The notes: generated by a model from the sequence alone, not told the origin. DNA of 64,000 bases from an uncultured Tenacibaculum sp. (GCA_947493285.1 CANLQH010000001.1:620001-684000); one strand, 5' to 3'. Positions 45,572 through 54,995 are shown, numbered from the stretch's first letter. Numbers and translations are program-made.

Positions 45572-45593
45572 GCCTGCTAACAGTAATCTTCTG

Positions 45594-45953
45594 CTAAATA
45601 TCTTCGAAAGAAACGTCTGTAAAACTCTCAGTCGTTGTAGTTTCTTCAACACTTTCTTCTTTCTTATAATCTTTTTGGTGACGTTCACTAATTACTTCAG
45701 AACCTTTCTCATTTACAATAAAATCGGTTGCTTTGGTAAGCATCTCTTGAAAATCAGAAAAATCTTCTTTGTATAAATAAATTTTATGTTTTTGATAATG
45801 GAAAGAACCATCATCGTGTGTAAATTTTTTACTTTCAGTTACAGTTAAGTAATAATCGTCTGCTTTTGTAGATCTAACGTCAAAAAAATACGTTCTTCTT
45901 CCTGCTCTTAAAACTTGAGAAAAAATCTCTTCTTGTTCTACTCTCTCGCCCAT
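45594..45953 (-). CDS. PUR-domain DNA/RNA-binding protein (DUF3276)
   Basis: 119 residues. One PUR repeat-type domain: FSQVLRAGRRTYFFDVRSTKADDYYLTVTESKK followed by KHKIYLYKEDFSDFQEML, then an acidic, Ser/Thr-rich tail. Bacterial PUR proteins (as in Borrelia and Bacteroides) dimerise and bind single-stranded nucleic acid; regulatory targets are not known here. Confidence 0.88.
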   Translation of the reverse strand: MGERVEQEEIFSQVLRAGRRTYFFDVRSTKADDYYLTVTESKKFTHDDGSFHYQKHKIYLYKEDFSDFQEMLTKATDFIVNEKGSEVISERHQKDYKKEESVEETTTTESFTDVSFEDI

Positions 45954-46034
45954 AATTCGGTTCTTAAATAATAGTTGTTTACTTAAATTTGCTCAACAAA
46001 TCTAACAAAATAATTGACTTAACAATACGAAACG

Positions 46035-47789
46035 CTACATTTCTTTTTCTAAAAGTTGTTGTTCATACAACTCTTTATAATATCCTTTTTCTGCTATTAA
46101 TTGATTATGAACACCTTGCTGAATTATATTTCCTCCATCTAAAACTATAATTTTATCTGCATTTTTTGCCGATGAAACTCTATGACTAATAATTATTGTT
46201 GTTTTATTTTTAGATACTCGCTCTAAATTAGATAGTATTCTCTCTTCCGTTTCAGTATCTACTGCTGATAAACAATCATCAAAAATTAATATTTCAGGAT
46301 TCTTAATAATTGCTCTTGCTATAGAAGTTCTTTGTTTTTGCCCTCCTGATAAAGTAACTCCTCTTTCACCTAATATAGTTTTGTAACCATCTTTAAACCC
46401 AATAATATTTTCATGTATCACTGCATTCTTAGCTGCATCAACAATCTCATCTTCAGTGGCATTCTCTTTACCAAACTTAATGTTATTCTCAATAGTATCA
46501 GAGAACAAAAAAGGATCTTGAGGTACGAATCCTATTTGATTACGTACATCATATAAATTGCATTTTTTGATATCATTTCCGTCGATTAAAACCTGACCTT
46601 CGGAAGCGTCATATAAACGAGCTATTAAATTAATTATACTAGACTTCCCACTACCTGTTTTACCTAAAATTGCTAATGTCTCTCCTTCACTAACTTTAAA
46701 ACTAATATTTTTTAATGCAGTTATATTTGTGTCGTCATAAACAAGAGAAACATTTTTAAACGCTATCCCTCCATTTATTTTCGTTGAAACAGCAACTTTG
46801 TTGTCAATCTCTGGAACTTGCTCTAAAAATTCATTTATTCTTTTCTGAGAAGCTTCCGCTTGCTGCACCATTGAGGTTACCCATCCAACAACAGCAACTG
46901 GCCAAGTAAGAATATTAACATACATAACAAAAGCACCTATAGCGCCTATTTGAATTTCTCCAGCAATAAATTGTTTCCCTCCAATGTATAAAACAATAAT
47001 ATTACTAATACCGATTAACAAAATCATTAAAGGAAAAAACAATGCTTGAACCTTATATAAATCAATGTTTTTTTCTTTACTAGCATCAGAAATCTCATCA
47101 AAAGAACTAATAACATTAGATTCTATTGCATAAGATTTAACAACATTAATCCCTGAAAAAAATTCTTGATTAAAAGTTGTTAGCTTTGATAAATATTGCT
47201 GAACAACTGTACTTCTTTTGTTTATCTGCTTACTCAAAATAAATATAGATACCGATAATATTGGAAACGGAATCATTGTATATAAAGTAAGTTTTGGTGA
47301 AATCGCATACATCTGGGCGAATCCAATAATAAAAGATATTAACATATTCAATGAATACATAATAGCAGGCCCGCAATACATACGTACTTTGGACACATCT
47401 TCACTAATTCGATTCATCAAATCCCCAGTCCTATTCTTTTTATAAAACCCGATTGATAATCGTTGATATTGTTGGTAAATCTCGTTTTTTAAATCAAACT
47501 CTATTTTACGAGACATCACTATGATAGTCTGTCGCATCAAGAAAGTAAAAAAACCTCCTAATAAAGTAACTCCAATAATTAATAAAATATAATTTAGTAA
47601 TACACTTTTAACTTCTGATATATCAGTAATTTTACCTAACTGATAATCTTCAACTACATTTAAAGACTCTCCTACAAAATTCGGGATTTTAAGTGTTAAA
47701 ACTTTAGATAAGATTGTGATTAACACACCTATTAACAACCTCCACTTATACTTTATAAAAAATTTATTAAGATATTGTAATGATTTCAA
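46035..47789 (-). CDS. ABC exporter, fused permease and ATPase (MsbA-like)
   Basis: 584 residues. Six membrane helices in residues 15-310 are followed by an ATPase with Walker A GKTGSGKS (376-383), Q loop, signature LSGGQKQR and Walker B EILIFDDCLSAVD. Half-transporters of this type work as homodimers and export lipids or drugs. Start is TTG at 47789, since no ATG occurs near the start of the first helix. Monocistronic; substrate unknown. Confidence 0.9.
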   Translation of the reverse strand: MKSLQYLNKFFIKYKWRLLIGVLITILSKVLTLKIPNFVGESLNVVEDYQLGKITDISEVKSVLLNYILLIIGVTLLGGFFTFLMRQTIIVMSRKIEFDLKNEIYQQYQRLSIGFYKKNRTGDLMNRISEDVSKVRMYCGPAIMYSLNMLISFIIGFAQMYAISPKLTLYTMIPFPILSVSIFILSKQINKRSTVVQQYLSKLTTFNQEFFSGINVVKSYAIESNVISSFDEISDASKEKNIDLYKVQALFFPLMILLIGISNIIVLYIGGKQFIAGEIQIGAIGAFVMYVNILTWPVAVVGWVTSMVQQAEASQKRINEFLEQVPEIDNKVAVSTKINGGIAFKNVSLVYDDTNITALKNISFKVSEGETLAILGKTGSGKSSIINLIARLYDASEGQVLIDGNDIKKCNLYDVRNQIGFVPQDPFLFSDTIENNIKFGKENATEDEIVDAAKNAVIHENIIGFKDGYKTILGERGVTLSGGQKQRTSIARAIIKNPEILIFDDCLSAVDTETEERILSNLERVSKNKTTIIISHRVSSAKNADKIIVLDGGNIIQQGVHNQLIAEKGYYKELYEQQLLEKEM

Positions 47790-47868
47790 GATTAAATTAT
47801 TCTTTTGATTAAAAAATTAAAACTTCCTTAAGACTTTTGTTAAACATAACATAATTAAGACTACTTTT

Positions 47869-47900
47869 TTTGCTTATGTTTTGACGATTTCGTACTTTTG
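47869..47900 (+). promoter_or_regulatory. -33/-7 promoter of the leucine dehydrogenase gene
   Basis: TTTG (47869-47872), a 20-nt spacer and TACTTTTG (47893-47900) match the Bacteroidota consensus. The predicted leader is about 48 nt. Confidence 0.65.
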
Positions 47901-47952
47901 TGCTCGAATTTTTGAGATTATTAAAACAACCTCAAATTAAAAACAACTAAGA

Positions 47953-49053
47953 ATGACATCAGAAATCATTGATACTAAAGACCTTAAGAACGACCCTGTA
48001 TTTGGTCAATTATCTTTTGACAATCACGAGCAAATCGTTTTTTGTAACGACGAAGATACAGGTTTAAAAGCAATAATTGGTATTCACAATACAACTTTAG
48101 GGCCTGCTTTAGGAGGTACTAGAATGTGGCAATATAAAAGTGAATGGGATGCGCTTAATGACGTATTACGTTTATCTCGTGGTATGACATATAAATCAGC
48201 AATTACAGGATTAAACCTTGGTGGTGGTAAAGCTGTTATTATTGGTGATGCAAAAACTCAAAAGAATGACGACTTAATGCGTAAGTTCGGTGAGTATGTA
48301 AATTCTTTAAGCGGAAAGTACATTACTGCTGAAGATGTTGGTATGGAAACTCGTGACATGGATATTATCCGTGAAGTTACTCCTCACGTAACAGGTGTAT
48401 CTGAAGCTATTGGCGGGTCTGGAAACCCATCTCCTGTAACTGCATACGGAGTTTACATGGGAATGAAAGCTGCTGCTAAATATAAATTCGGAACTGAAAA
48501 TCTTGACGGTAAAAAAGTTTTAGTTCAAGGTGTTGGTCACGTTGGTGAAACTTTAGTTAAACACATTACTGATGAAGGTGCTCAAGTTATTTTAAACGAT
48601 ATTAACGAAGCACGTTTAGAAGAATTAAGTAAAAAATACGGAGCTAACGTAGTATTAGGAAACGATATTTACGGATTAGACATCGACATTTATGCTCCGT
48701 GTGCATTAGGTGCAACTATAAATGATAATACTATTGCTCAATTAAATGCAAAAGTAATTGCTGGTGCGGCAAATAACCAATTAGCTGACGAATTAAAGCA
48801 TGGTAGAATGTTACAAGAAAAAGGAATTGCTTACGCTCCTGATTTTTTAATTAATGCTGGTGGTATTATTAATGTATATGCAGAAGTTGTTGGTTATGAC
48901 AAAACTGAAAGCTTAAAAAGAACCGAAAATATTTACAATACAACATTAGATATCTTTAACTTAGCTGAGAAAGAAAACATCACTACGCACCAAGCTGCAT
49001 TTAATATTGCACAAGGTAGAATTGATGCTCGTAAAAAAGAGCAAAATAGCTAG
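47953..49053 (+). CDS. ldh: Leucine (branched-chain amino acid) dehydrogenase
   Basis: 366 residues of the Glu/Leu/Phe/Val dehydrogenase family. It reversibly deaminates leucine, isoleucine and valine with NAD. Catalytic segment GMTYKSAITGLNLGGGKAVI (K82 and the GGGK lysine) and the Rossmann motif VQGVGHVGE (~196) are intact. Length and the NPSPVTAYGVYMGMKA segment fit leucine rather than glutamate dehydrogenases (~450 aa). Confidence 0.88.
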   Translation: MTSEIIDTKDLKNDPVFGQLSFDNHEQIVFCNDEDTGLKAIIGIHNTTLGPALGGTRMWQYKSEWDALNDVLRLSRGMTYKSAITGLNLGGGKAVIIGDAKTQKNDDLMRKFGEYVNSLSGKYITAEDVGMETRDMDIIREVTPHVTGVSEAIGGSGNPSPVTAYGVYMGMKAAAKYKFGTENLDGKKVLVQGVGHVGETLVKHITDEGAQVILNDINEARLEELSKKYGANVVLGNDIYGLDIDIYAPCALGATINDNTIAQLNAKVIAGAANNQLADELKHGRMLQEKGIAYAPDFLINAGGIINVYAEVVGYDKTESLKRTENIYNTTLDIFNLAEKENITTHQAAFNIAQGRIDARKKEQNS

Positions 49054-49072
49054 ATAAAAAATAAAAAAGTTT

Positions 49073-49118
49073 TACTTTTGCAGAGCGTTAGAAATAGTTT
49101 CTATCGCTCTTTTTTTTA
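49073..49118 (+). terminator. Terminator hairpin overlapped by a -7 box ahead of nusB
   Basis: AGAGCG-T-TAGAAA/TTTCTA-T-CGCTCT (49082-49094, 49098-49110) with one T-T mismatch and T8 ends the dehydrogenase transcript. TACTTTTG (49073-49080) directly precedes it, so a promoter there would place the hairpin at the very 5' end of nusB mRNA. Confidence 0.75.
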
Positions 49119-49130
49119 AAGTTCTTTAAA

Positions 49131-50069
49131 ATGATTAACAGAAGACATATTCGAGTTAAAGTAATGCAGTCGGTTTATGCAATGCAGCAATCGCACAATG
49201 ATGATATTGTTAAAGAAGAAAAATTCTTAAAGCACAGTATTCAAAAAATGTACGATTTGTACGTTTTAAATCTTCAGTTATTAGTAGAAGTTCAAAAGTT
49301 AGCCAATAAAAGAATTGCGTTGGCTAAAAAGAAAATTTTAGCAACCAAAGAAGAACTAAATCCAAATAATAAATTCATCAACAATAAACTAATAAACTTA
49401 CTTAACGAAAGTGTTAGTTTAGAAGGATACCTAGAACTTAACAAATTAAATTACTGGGAACTAGACGACGAGTACGTTAAGATTTTATTGGATGAATTAC
49501 AGAAAAGTGATATTTATAAAAAATATATGAATACTGTTGAAGATTCATATAATGTAGATAGAGCTTTTGTTATTGATTTCTTTAAAGAAATTGTAGCGCC
49601 TAACGAAAAATTAGCTGATTATTTTGAAGATAAAATGATTTCTTGGGTAGATGATATTCCATTTGTAAATACATGGATTGTTAAAACACTTAACAAACAA
49701 AGTCCGAAGAAACCTTTTATTTTAGGAAGCTTATATAAAGACAATGAAGACAAGATATTTGTATCTGATTTATTCACAAAAACAATGTTAAATCAGCACA
49801 AATACGAAGAAGATATTATTGCTAAAACTCCAAACTGGGAAGCAGATAGAATTGCAGATATTGATATGATAATCATTAAAATGGCAATCACTGAATTTTT
49901 ACATTTCCCTTCTATTCCTAGCAGAGTAAGTATTAATGAATATATAGAATTAGCCAAAGATTATTCAACCAACAAAAGTGGCTATTTCATTAACGGAGTG
50001 TTAGATAAACTAGCTAAAGATTATTTATCTTCAAACCAAATGGTTAAAATTGGTAGAGGATTATTATAA
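49131..50069 (+). CDS. nusB: Transcription antitermination protein NusB, long form
   Basis: 312 residues, about twice the usual ~140. The N-terminus has the family start (INRRHIRVKVMQSVYAMQQS). The NusB core is completed at the C-terminus: DRAFVIDFFKEIV, NWEADRIADIDMIIIKMAITEFLHFPSIPSRVSINEYIELAKDYSTNKSGYFINGVLDKLAK. The long helical insertion is the normal Bacteroidota arrangement. NusB binds boxA RNA with NusE in ribosomal RNA antitermination. Confidence 0.92.
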   Translation: MINRRHIRVKVMQSVYAMQQSHNDDIVKEEKFLKHSIQKMYDLYVLNLQLLVEVQKLANKRIALAKKKILATKEELNPNNKFINNKLINLLNESVSLEGYLELNKLNYWELDDEYVKILLDELQKSDIYKKYMNTVEDSYNVDRAFVIDFFKEIVAPNEKLADYFEDKMISWVDDIPFVNTWIVKTLNKQSPKKPFILGSLYKDNEDKIFVSDLFTKTMLNQHKYEEDIIAKTPNWEADRIADIDMIIIKMAITEFLHFPSIPSRVSINEYIELAKDYSTNKSGYFINGVLDKLAKDYLSSNQMVKIGRGLL

Positions 50070-50110
50070 AATTATTATTTTTACAACGAATTAAATAAAT
50101 TATTTTTAAA

Positions 50111-50578
50111 ATGAAGAAAATAGCAGTAGCACTTGCATTAGTTGTTTCAACAGGAATGTTGGTTTCTTGCGGGCAAGGAAATGCATCATCGAAAGTAAAA
50201 AAAGAAAATGTAGAGAAAGCTGAAAAGAGAGATAGTTCAATTAGTTTAGGAGCACCTACTATTTCTTTCGACAAAGAAGAATTTGACTTTGGAACTGTTA
50301 ATGAAGGAGAAGTAGTTAAAACTACTTTTATTGTTACAAATACAGGTAAAAGTGATTTAATAATTACCAATGCTCAACCTAGCTGTGGATGTACTGTTCC
50401 TGATTGGTCAAAAGAACCTATTGCTCCTGGAAAAACAGGAGAGATAAAAGTAAGTTTTAACACTAGCGGTAAACCAAATAAGCAATCTAAAACAGTTACT
50501 TTAACTACCAATACTGAAAAAGGTAGAGAAGTACTTAGAATAAAAGGAATGGTAACTCCTAAAAAGAAAACTGTTTAA
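50111..50578 (+). CDS. DUF1573 lipoprotein
   Basis: 155 residues. The signal ends in a lipobox (GMLVSCG, Cys20). The DUF1573 immunoglobulin-like domain follows: FDKEEFDFGTVNEGEVVKTTFIVTNTGKSDLIITNAQPSCGCTVPDWSKEPIAPGKTGEI. The CGC motif is typical of the family; function unknown. It sits between nusB and yajC, as in many Bacteroidota, and overlaps the yajC start by one base. Confidence 0.88.
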   Translation: MKKIAVALALVVSTGMLVSCGQGNASSKVKKENVEKAEKRDSSISLGAPTISFDKEEFDFGTVNEGEVVKTTFIVTNTGKSDLIITNAQPSCGCTVPDWSKEPIAPGKTGEIKVSFNTSGKPNKQSKTVTLTTNTEKGREVLRIKGMVTPKKKTV

Positions 50579-50895
50579 TGTTTACATCAATATTTTTACA
50601 AGCAGGAAATACTGATTTTAAGCAATTTATTTTTCCAGTAGCTATAATAGTAATATTTTATATTTTTATAATCTTACCTCAAAGAAAACGCGTAAAAAAT
50701 GAAAAACAATTCCAAACAGCTGTTAAAAAAGGAATTAAAGTAGTTACTTCGAGCGGTATTCATGGTAAGATTGTTGAAATTAACGATAACGACAATACCG
50801 TTACTATTGAAACTGGAGCAGGTAAAATTAAATTTGAACGCTCTGCTATTTCAATGGAATTAAGCAAAAAATATAATACTGACGTTAAAAAATAA
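50578..50895 (+). CDS. yajC: Preprotein translocase accessory subunit YajC
   Basis: 105 residues. One membrane helix (FPVAIIVIFYIFIILPQRKR) followed by a basic cytoplasmic part with GIKVVTSSGIHGKIVEINDNDNTVTIETGAGKIKFERSAI, the YajC pattern. It associates with SecDF/SecYEG. It is terminated by a strong hairpin. Confidence 0.93.
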   Translation: MFTSIFLQAGNTDFKQFIFPVAIIVIFYIFIILPQRKRVKNEKQFQTAVKKGIKVVTSSGIHGKIVEINDNDNTVTIETGAGKIKFERSAISMELSKKYNTDVKK

Positions 50896-50910
50896 CAGTT
50901 ATATATACTT

Positions 50911-50940
50911 AAAAAAGAGAGCTAACTAGCTCTCTTTTTT
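50911..50940 (+). terminator. Terminator after yajC
   Basis: 14-bp perfect stem AAAAAAGAGAGCTA/TAGCTCTCTTTTTT with loop AC, then further T residues. Confidence 0.88.
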
Positions 50941-50973
50941 GTTTTTTATGTAAATTGCTTCATATATTTTAAT

Positions 50974-51903
50974 TTGAAAAAGACGCTTAACATACCTAAG
51001 ACTTTTTTTGGCTTTTTAATTGCCTCATTGTTTTTTTGGATTCTAATCAACTTATCTAAAACTTACACTAGTGAAGTAAATTACGATATCGATTATATAA
51101 ATTTACCCCAACAAAAAACACTTATAAGCACTCCTTTAAAAAATATAAACCTTTTAGTTAAAGGAACAGGATTTAATTTGCTTTCTACAAATATTAGTAG
51201 CAAACCTTTAGAACTAAACCTAGAAAAAACCCGTAGAAAAAAAGGAAATAATTATTATTTTCTTTCTCAAAATATTCAGTCAGAAATTCAAAACCAATTA
51301 AAATCAGGTATTGAATTGATTCAAATACAAGATGATAGTATCTCTCTAAAAATAGGAACACTAAACTCCAAGAAAGTACCTTTAAAACCGAATTTAAATA
51401 TTGAATTCCAACTTGGTTTCGACTTAACTAAACCTGTTACAATAAATCCTGACAGTATAGAAATATCTGGTGATGAGGAGGAGTTAAAAAAAATATCTTT
51501 TTTAAATCTTGAAAAAATTGATTTTAAAAATGTTTCTGAAAGTGTAGAAGTAAAATCTAAAATAATTTTTCCTAAAAACAGGAATTTTAAAACGAATATC
51601 AAAGAAGTTGATATCAAAGCATCTGTAGATAAATTTACAGAAGGTGAAATTGAAATTCCAGTAACAATAAAAAATGCACCTAACGGAATAAATATTTTTC
51701 CCAAAAAAGTAAAATTAATATACAAAGTAGGTTTAACAAATTTCAATAAAGTAACCCCAGATTTATTTACTATTGAGTGTGACTACAATGAAAGTACTAC
51801 TAAAGGAATTTCATACTTAATCCCTAAAATACAATCGCATTCAAATTTAGTTACAACAGTAAGAATAGTTCCTGATAAAATAGATTTTTTAATACACGAA
51901 TAA
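50974..51903 (+). CDS. YbbR/CdaR-family membrane protein
   Basis: 309 residues starting with TTG at 50974 (no ATG near). An N-terminal membrane helix (FFGFLIASLFFWILINLS) anchors YbbR-like beta domains outside the cytoplasm (EVNYDIDYINLP; VPLKPNLNIEFQLGFDLTKPVTINPDSIEISGDEEEL; GEIEIPVTIKNAPNGINIFPKKVKLIYKVGL). In Firmicutes CdaR regulates a diadenylate cyclase; no cyclase gene is in this window. It overlaps coaE by one base. Confidence 0.85.
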   Translation: MKKTLNIPKTFFGFLIASLFFWILINLSKTYTSEVNYDIDYINLPQQKTLISTPLKNINLLVKGTGFNLLSTNISSKPLELNLEKTRRKKGNNYYFLSQNIQSEIQNQLKSGIELIQIQDDSISLKIGTLNSKKVPLKPNLNIEFQLGFDLTKPVTINPDSIEISGDEEELKKISFLNLEKIDFKNVSESVEVKSKIIFPKNRNFKTNIKEVDIKASVDKFTEGEIEIPVTIKNAPNGINIFPKKVKLIYKVGLTNFNKVTPDLFTIECDYNESTTKGISYLIPKIQSHSNLVTTVRIVPDKIDFLIHE

Positions 51904-52481
51904 TGGTTGTAGGTATTACAGGTGGTATAGGTAGCGGAAAATCTACTGTAGTAAAAATGTTTTCTCAATTCGAAGATATTGCTATTTATATAGCAGATGA
52001 TGAGGCTAAAAAATTAATGAATTCATCAAATGAGATTAAATCAAAACTAATTTCAGAATTTGGAAGCGACACTTATAAAAACAACACCCTTAACAGATCA
52101 TATTTAGCCAATATCGTTTTTAACAATAAAGAAAAGTTAGCGACTTTAAATGCTATTGTGCACCCTGTTGTAAATAAGCACTTACAAGATTTCATCAAAT
52201 ACAATTCAAATAAAAAATACATTTTATATGAAAATGCTATTTTATTTGAAAACGGAAGCAACGCTTTCTGTGATAAAATAATCACAGTAGTAACTCCAGA
52301 AGACATAAGAATTCAAAGAGTTATAAAAAGAGATGACTCAACTATTGATGCTGTTAAAAACAGAATTAAAAACCAATGGCCTCAAAATAAAAAAGCATTA
52401 CAATCTCACTACATAATTGAAAACGTGACTCTTTCTAACACTGAAGTACAAGTATTAAAAATCCATAATTATTTAACATAA
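51903..52481 (+). CDS. coaE: Dephospho-CoA kinase
   Basis: 192 residues, last step of CoA synthesis. P-loop GITGGIGSGKST (4-15), the dephospho-CoA site IYIADDEAKKLM, and the HPVV segment (LNAIVHPVVNKHL) plus VVTPEDIRIQRVIKRD are diagnostic. The ATG overlaps the ybbR stop (TAATG). Confidence 0.94.
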   Translation: MVVGITGGIGSGKSTVVKMFSQFEDIAIYIADDEAKKLMNSSNEIKSKLISEFGSDTYKNNTLNRSYLANIVFNNKEKLATLNAIVHPVVNKHLQDFIKYNSNKKYILYENAILFENGSNAFCDKIITVVTPEDIRIQRVIKRDDSTIDAVKNRIKNQWPQNKKALQSHYIIENVTLSNTEVQVLKIHNYLT

Positions 52482-52540
52482 AAACCTAAATATTTTATGT
52501 TATATAAATTATTTTTCTTAAAATTATCTTAATTTTTCAG

Positions 52541-52598
52541 TAACTTTGTTAATCTAAGTTAAAACCGAACACCCCTTCATTTTATTAATTTATTTTTG
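52541..52598 (+). promoter_or_regulatory. Two -7 boxes 50 bp apart ahead of the sensor kinase
   Basis: TAACTTTG at 52541-52548 would give a leader of about 50 nt; TATTTTTG at 52591-52598 ends 4 nt before the ATG and would give a leaderless mRNA. Confidence 0.55.
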
Positions 52599-52602
52599 AA
52601 TA

Positions 52603-54168
52603 ATGAGTAAAAAAATCTTTATTCTTATTGTTGTTTTAATGAGTATTTCTTTAATAGGAATTATCTCTGTTCAAGTCTATTGGATTAAAGATGCAATAAA
52701 AAATAAACAACAGCAATTTGAAAACAATGTTACAATTGCTCTTGGCAGAACATCAGAAAAAATTAAAGAAAAAGAGTACAATGAGTTTGCTCTTAGTACT
52801 AGTGATTTTTTTAAAAATGACAAGCTTAGAACTGATGCAGAAATAAAAACTTTTATCTTTCAACAAATAGATACTACAAGTAAAAAAAAGTTTTCTTTTG
52901 CAGGTACAGTTTTAGAAGAAAGTGCTAAAATACCCGGTGATTTCATTAATAGCGATACATTAGTTATAAAAAGATATAGTGGGAAAGAAGATATTTTTTT
53001 CTCTCAAGTAATTAAATCTGAAAATAAAGATTTTAAACCTTTTTTAAGAGAAAGTCAACTTACTAATTTTAAACTATATCCCAGCTGGAATAAAAGGCAA
53101 ATGGAGTATATGTTTAATCAAAGTAAGCATTATTCGCCAATTCATCATCGAATTAGCAATAACGAACTAAACAGAACATTAAAAGAGGAATTGGGTAAAA
53201 TGAATATTACTCAAGATTTTAAATATGGTGTTTATGAAGACGGCTTAGCAACTCAATTAAAATCAGGATATTTTAATGTTCAACCTAATGATAAATATTA
53301 TCCATTACTAGAAGACGAAGAAGGAAATAGTAAGTATAAATTATATATAAAGTTCCCTAACGAGCGTAAAAATTTGATTTCAGGGATGATGAAAATTTTA
53401 GGATTATCATTATTATTTATTGGGATTATTATTGCGGCTTTTTCAGCATCACTATATCAATTAATTCGTCAAAAAAAGATTTCTGAAATAAAAACAGATT
53501 TCATTAATAACATGACGCATGAGTTTAAAACACCTATTGCTACTATAAACCTAGCTTTAGATGCGATTAAAAATCCAAGAATTATATCCGACGAAGATAA
53601 GGTTAAACGTTATGTTCAAATGATTCGTGAGGAGAACAAACGTATGCATGGTCAAGTAGAAAATGTATTACGGATTTCAAGATTAGAAAAAAATCAAATA
53701 GAAATTGGTAAGGATGCTACAGATATGCACGACATTATTGAAGAAGCTATTGAGCACATTCAATTATTAGTAAATGATAAAAATGGAAGTATTGCCACAC
53801 ATTTCAAAGCAATTTCCACAGAGGTTTTAGGAAACAATTTACACCTAGTAAACATCACAGTAAACATATTAGAGAACGCACTAAAGTATTCTGAAGGTGC
53901 ACCAAAAATTGATGTTTATACAGAGAGTACAAATAAATACTTTATCTTTAAAGTAAAAGATGAAGGGATTGGAATGAGTAGAAATGCTCAGAAATATGTT
54001 TTCGATAAATTTTATAGAGAACATAAAGGAAACATACACAACGTAAAAGGTCACGGTTTAGGTTTAGCCTATGTAAAAGAAATTGTAGACAGCCACCACG
54101 GAACCGTTTATGTTGAGAGTGAAAAAGGCAAAGGAAGCATATTTACAGTTAAATTACCATTAATATAA
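52603..54168 (+). CDS. Sensor histidine kinase of a two-component system
   Basis: 521 residues. Membrane helices at about 5-27 and 262-286 enclose a ~230-residue periplasmic sensor domain. HisKA phospho-acceptor H306 lies in NNMTHEFKTPIATINLALD; the ATPase part has NILENALKYSEG (N box), DEGIGMS (G1), FDKFYREH and GHGLGLAYVKEIV (G2). It resembles the RprX kinase group of Bacteroidota. It is followed by its response regulator after 12 nt. Confidence 0.93.
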   Translation: MSKKIFILIVVLMSISLIGIISVQVYWIKDAIKNKQQQFENNVTIALGRTSEKIKEKEYNEFALSTSDFFKNDKLRTDAEIKTFIFQQIDTTSKKKFSFAGTVLEESAKIPGDFINSDTLVIKRYSGKEDIFFSQVIKSENKDFKPFLRESQLTNFKLYPSWNKRQMEYMFNQSKHYSPIHHRISNNELNRTLKEELGKMNITQDFKYGVYEDGLATQLKSGYFNVQPNDKYYPLLEDEEGNSKYKLYIKFPNERKNLISGMMKILGLSLLFIGIIIAAFSASLYQLIRQKKISEIKTDFINNMTHEFKTPIATINLALDAIKNPRIISDEDKVKRYVQMIREENKRMHGQVENVLRISRLEKNQIEIGKDATDMHDIIEEAIEHIQLLVNDKNGSIATHFKAISTEVLGNNLHLVNITVNILENALKYSEGAPKIDVYTESTNKYFIFKVKDEGIGMSRNAQKYVFDKFYREHKGNIHNVKGHGLGLAYVKEIVDSHHGTVYVESEKGKGSIFTVKLPLI

Positions 54169-54180
54169 ATTGAAAAGAAG

Positions 54181-54879
54181 ATGGGAAGTAAAAAAATATT
54201 ATTAGTAGAAGACGATCCGAATTTCGGAACAGTTCTTAAAGATTATTTAGCATTAAACGACTATAACGTAACACATGCTAAAGACGGAATAGATGGGTTA
54301 ATTATGTTTAAAAACGGAGAATATGATTTATGCATTCTAGATGTAATGATGCCTCGTAAAGACGGTTTTTCTTTAGCGCAAGACATTCGTGTAACAAACA
54401 AAGAGATCCCAATTATTTTTTTAACAGCTAAAACGTTAAAAGAAGATGTTCTAAGAGGATATCAAGTAGGTGCGGATGACTATTTAAACAAACCTTTTGA
54501 TTCCGAAGTTTTATTACATAAAATCAAAGCGATTTTACAACGTAAAGAAAACGAAAAGTCAAACGAGAGTGATGAATTTGAGTTTAAAATCGGAGGTTTT
54601 GACTTCAATTCTAAACTACGTCACCTTTCACTTAACGGAGGGGAAGCGCAAAAACTTTCTCCTAAAGAAAGTAAATTATTACGTATGCTAGCGATTCATA
54701 AAAACGATTTAATGCCACGTGAATTAGCTTTAACAAAGATATGGAGAGATGATAATTATTTTACCTCTCGTAGTATGGATGTTTATATTGCTAAACTTCG
54801 TAAATATTTAAAAGGAGATGAGAATGTTGAAATTTTAAATATACATGGTGAAGGCTTTAGACTAATTGAAAAAGCTTAA
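54181..54879 (+). CDS. OmpR/RprY-type response regulator
   Basis: 232 residues. Receiver domain with D10-D12 pocket, phospho-acceptor D54 (LCILDVMMP), T in LTAK and K in NKPF; winged-helix C-terminus (LSPKESKLLRMLAIHKNDLMPRELALTKIW ... RSMDVYIAKLRKYLKG). Partner of the kinase just upstream; likely binds DNA as a dimer after phosphorylation. The regulon is unknown. Confidence 0.94.
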   Translation: MGSKKILLVEDDPNFGTVLKDYLALNDYNVTHAKDGIDGLIMFKNGEYDLCILDVMMPRKDGFSLAQDIRVTNKEIPIIFLTAKTLKEDVLRGYQVGADDYLNKPFDSEVLLHKIKAILQRKENEKSNESDEFEFKIGGFDFNSKLRHLSLNGGEAQKLSPKESKLLRMLAIHKNDLMPRELALTKIWRDDNYFTSRSMDVYIAKLRKYLKGDENVEILNIHGEGFRLIEKA

Positions 54880-54891
54880 ATAACCAACATA

Positions 54892-54933
54892 AAAAAAGAA
54901 AAGACTTCCATAAAAGGAAGTCTTTTCTTTTTT
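54892..54933 (+). terminator. Terminator after the two-component operon
   Basis: 18-bp perfect stem (54892-54909 with 54916-54933) containing GACTTCC/GGAAGTC and long A/T flanks, loop ATAAAA. Confidence 0.9.
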
Positions 54934-54995
54934 ATAAATTGTAACAATAAATCTATTAAGTCGTCAAATACTTATAATCAACAAAATCGAAAAAC

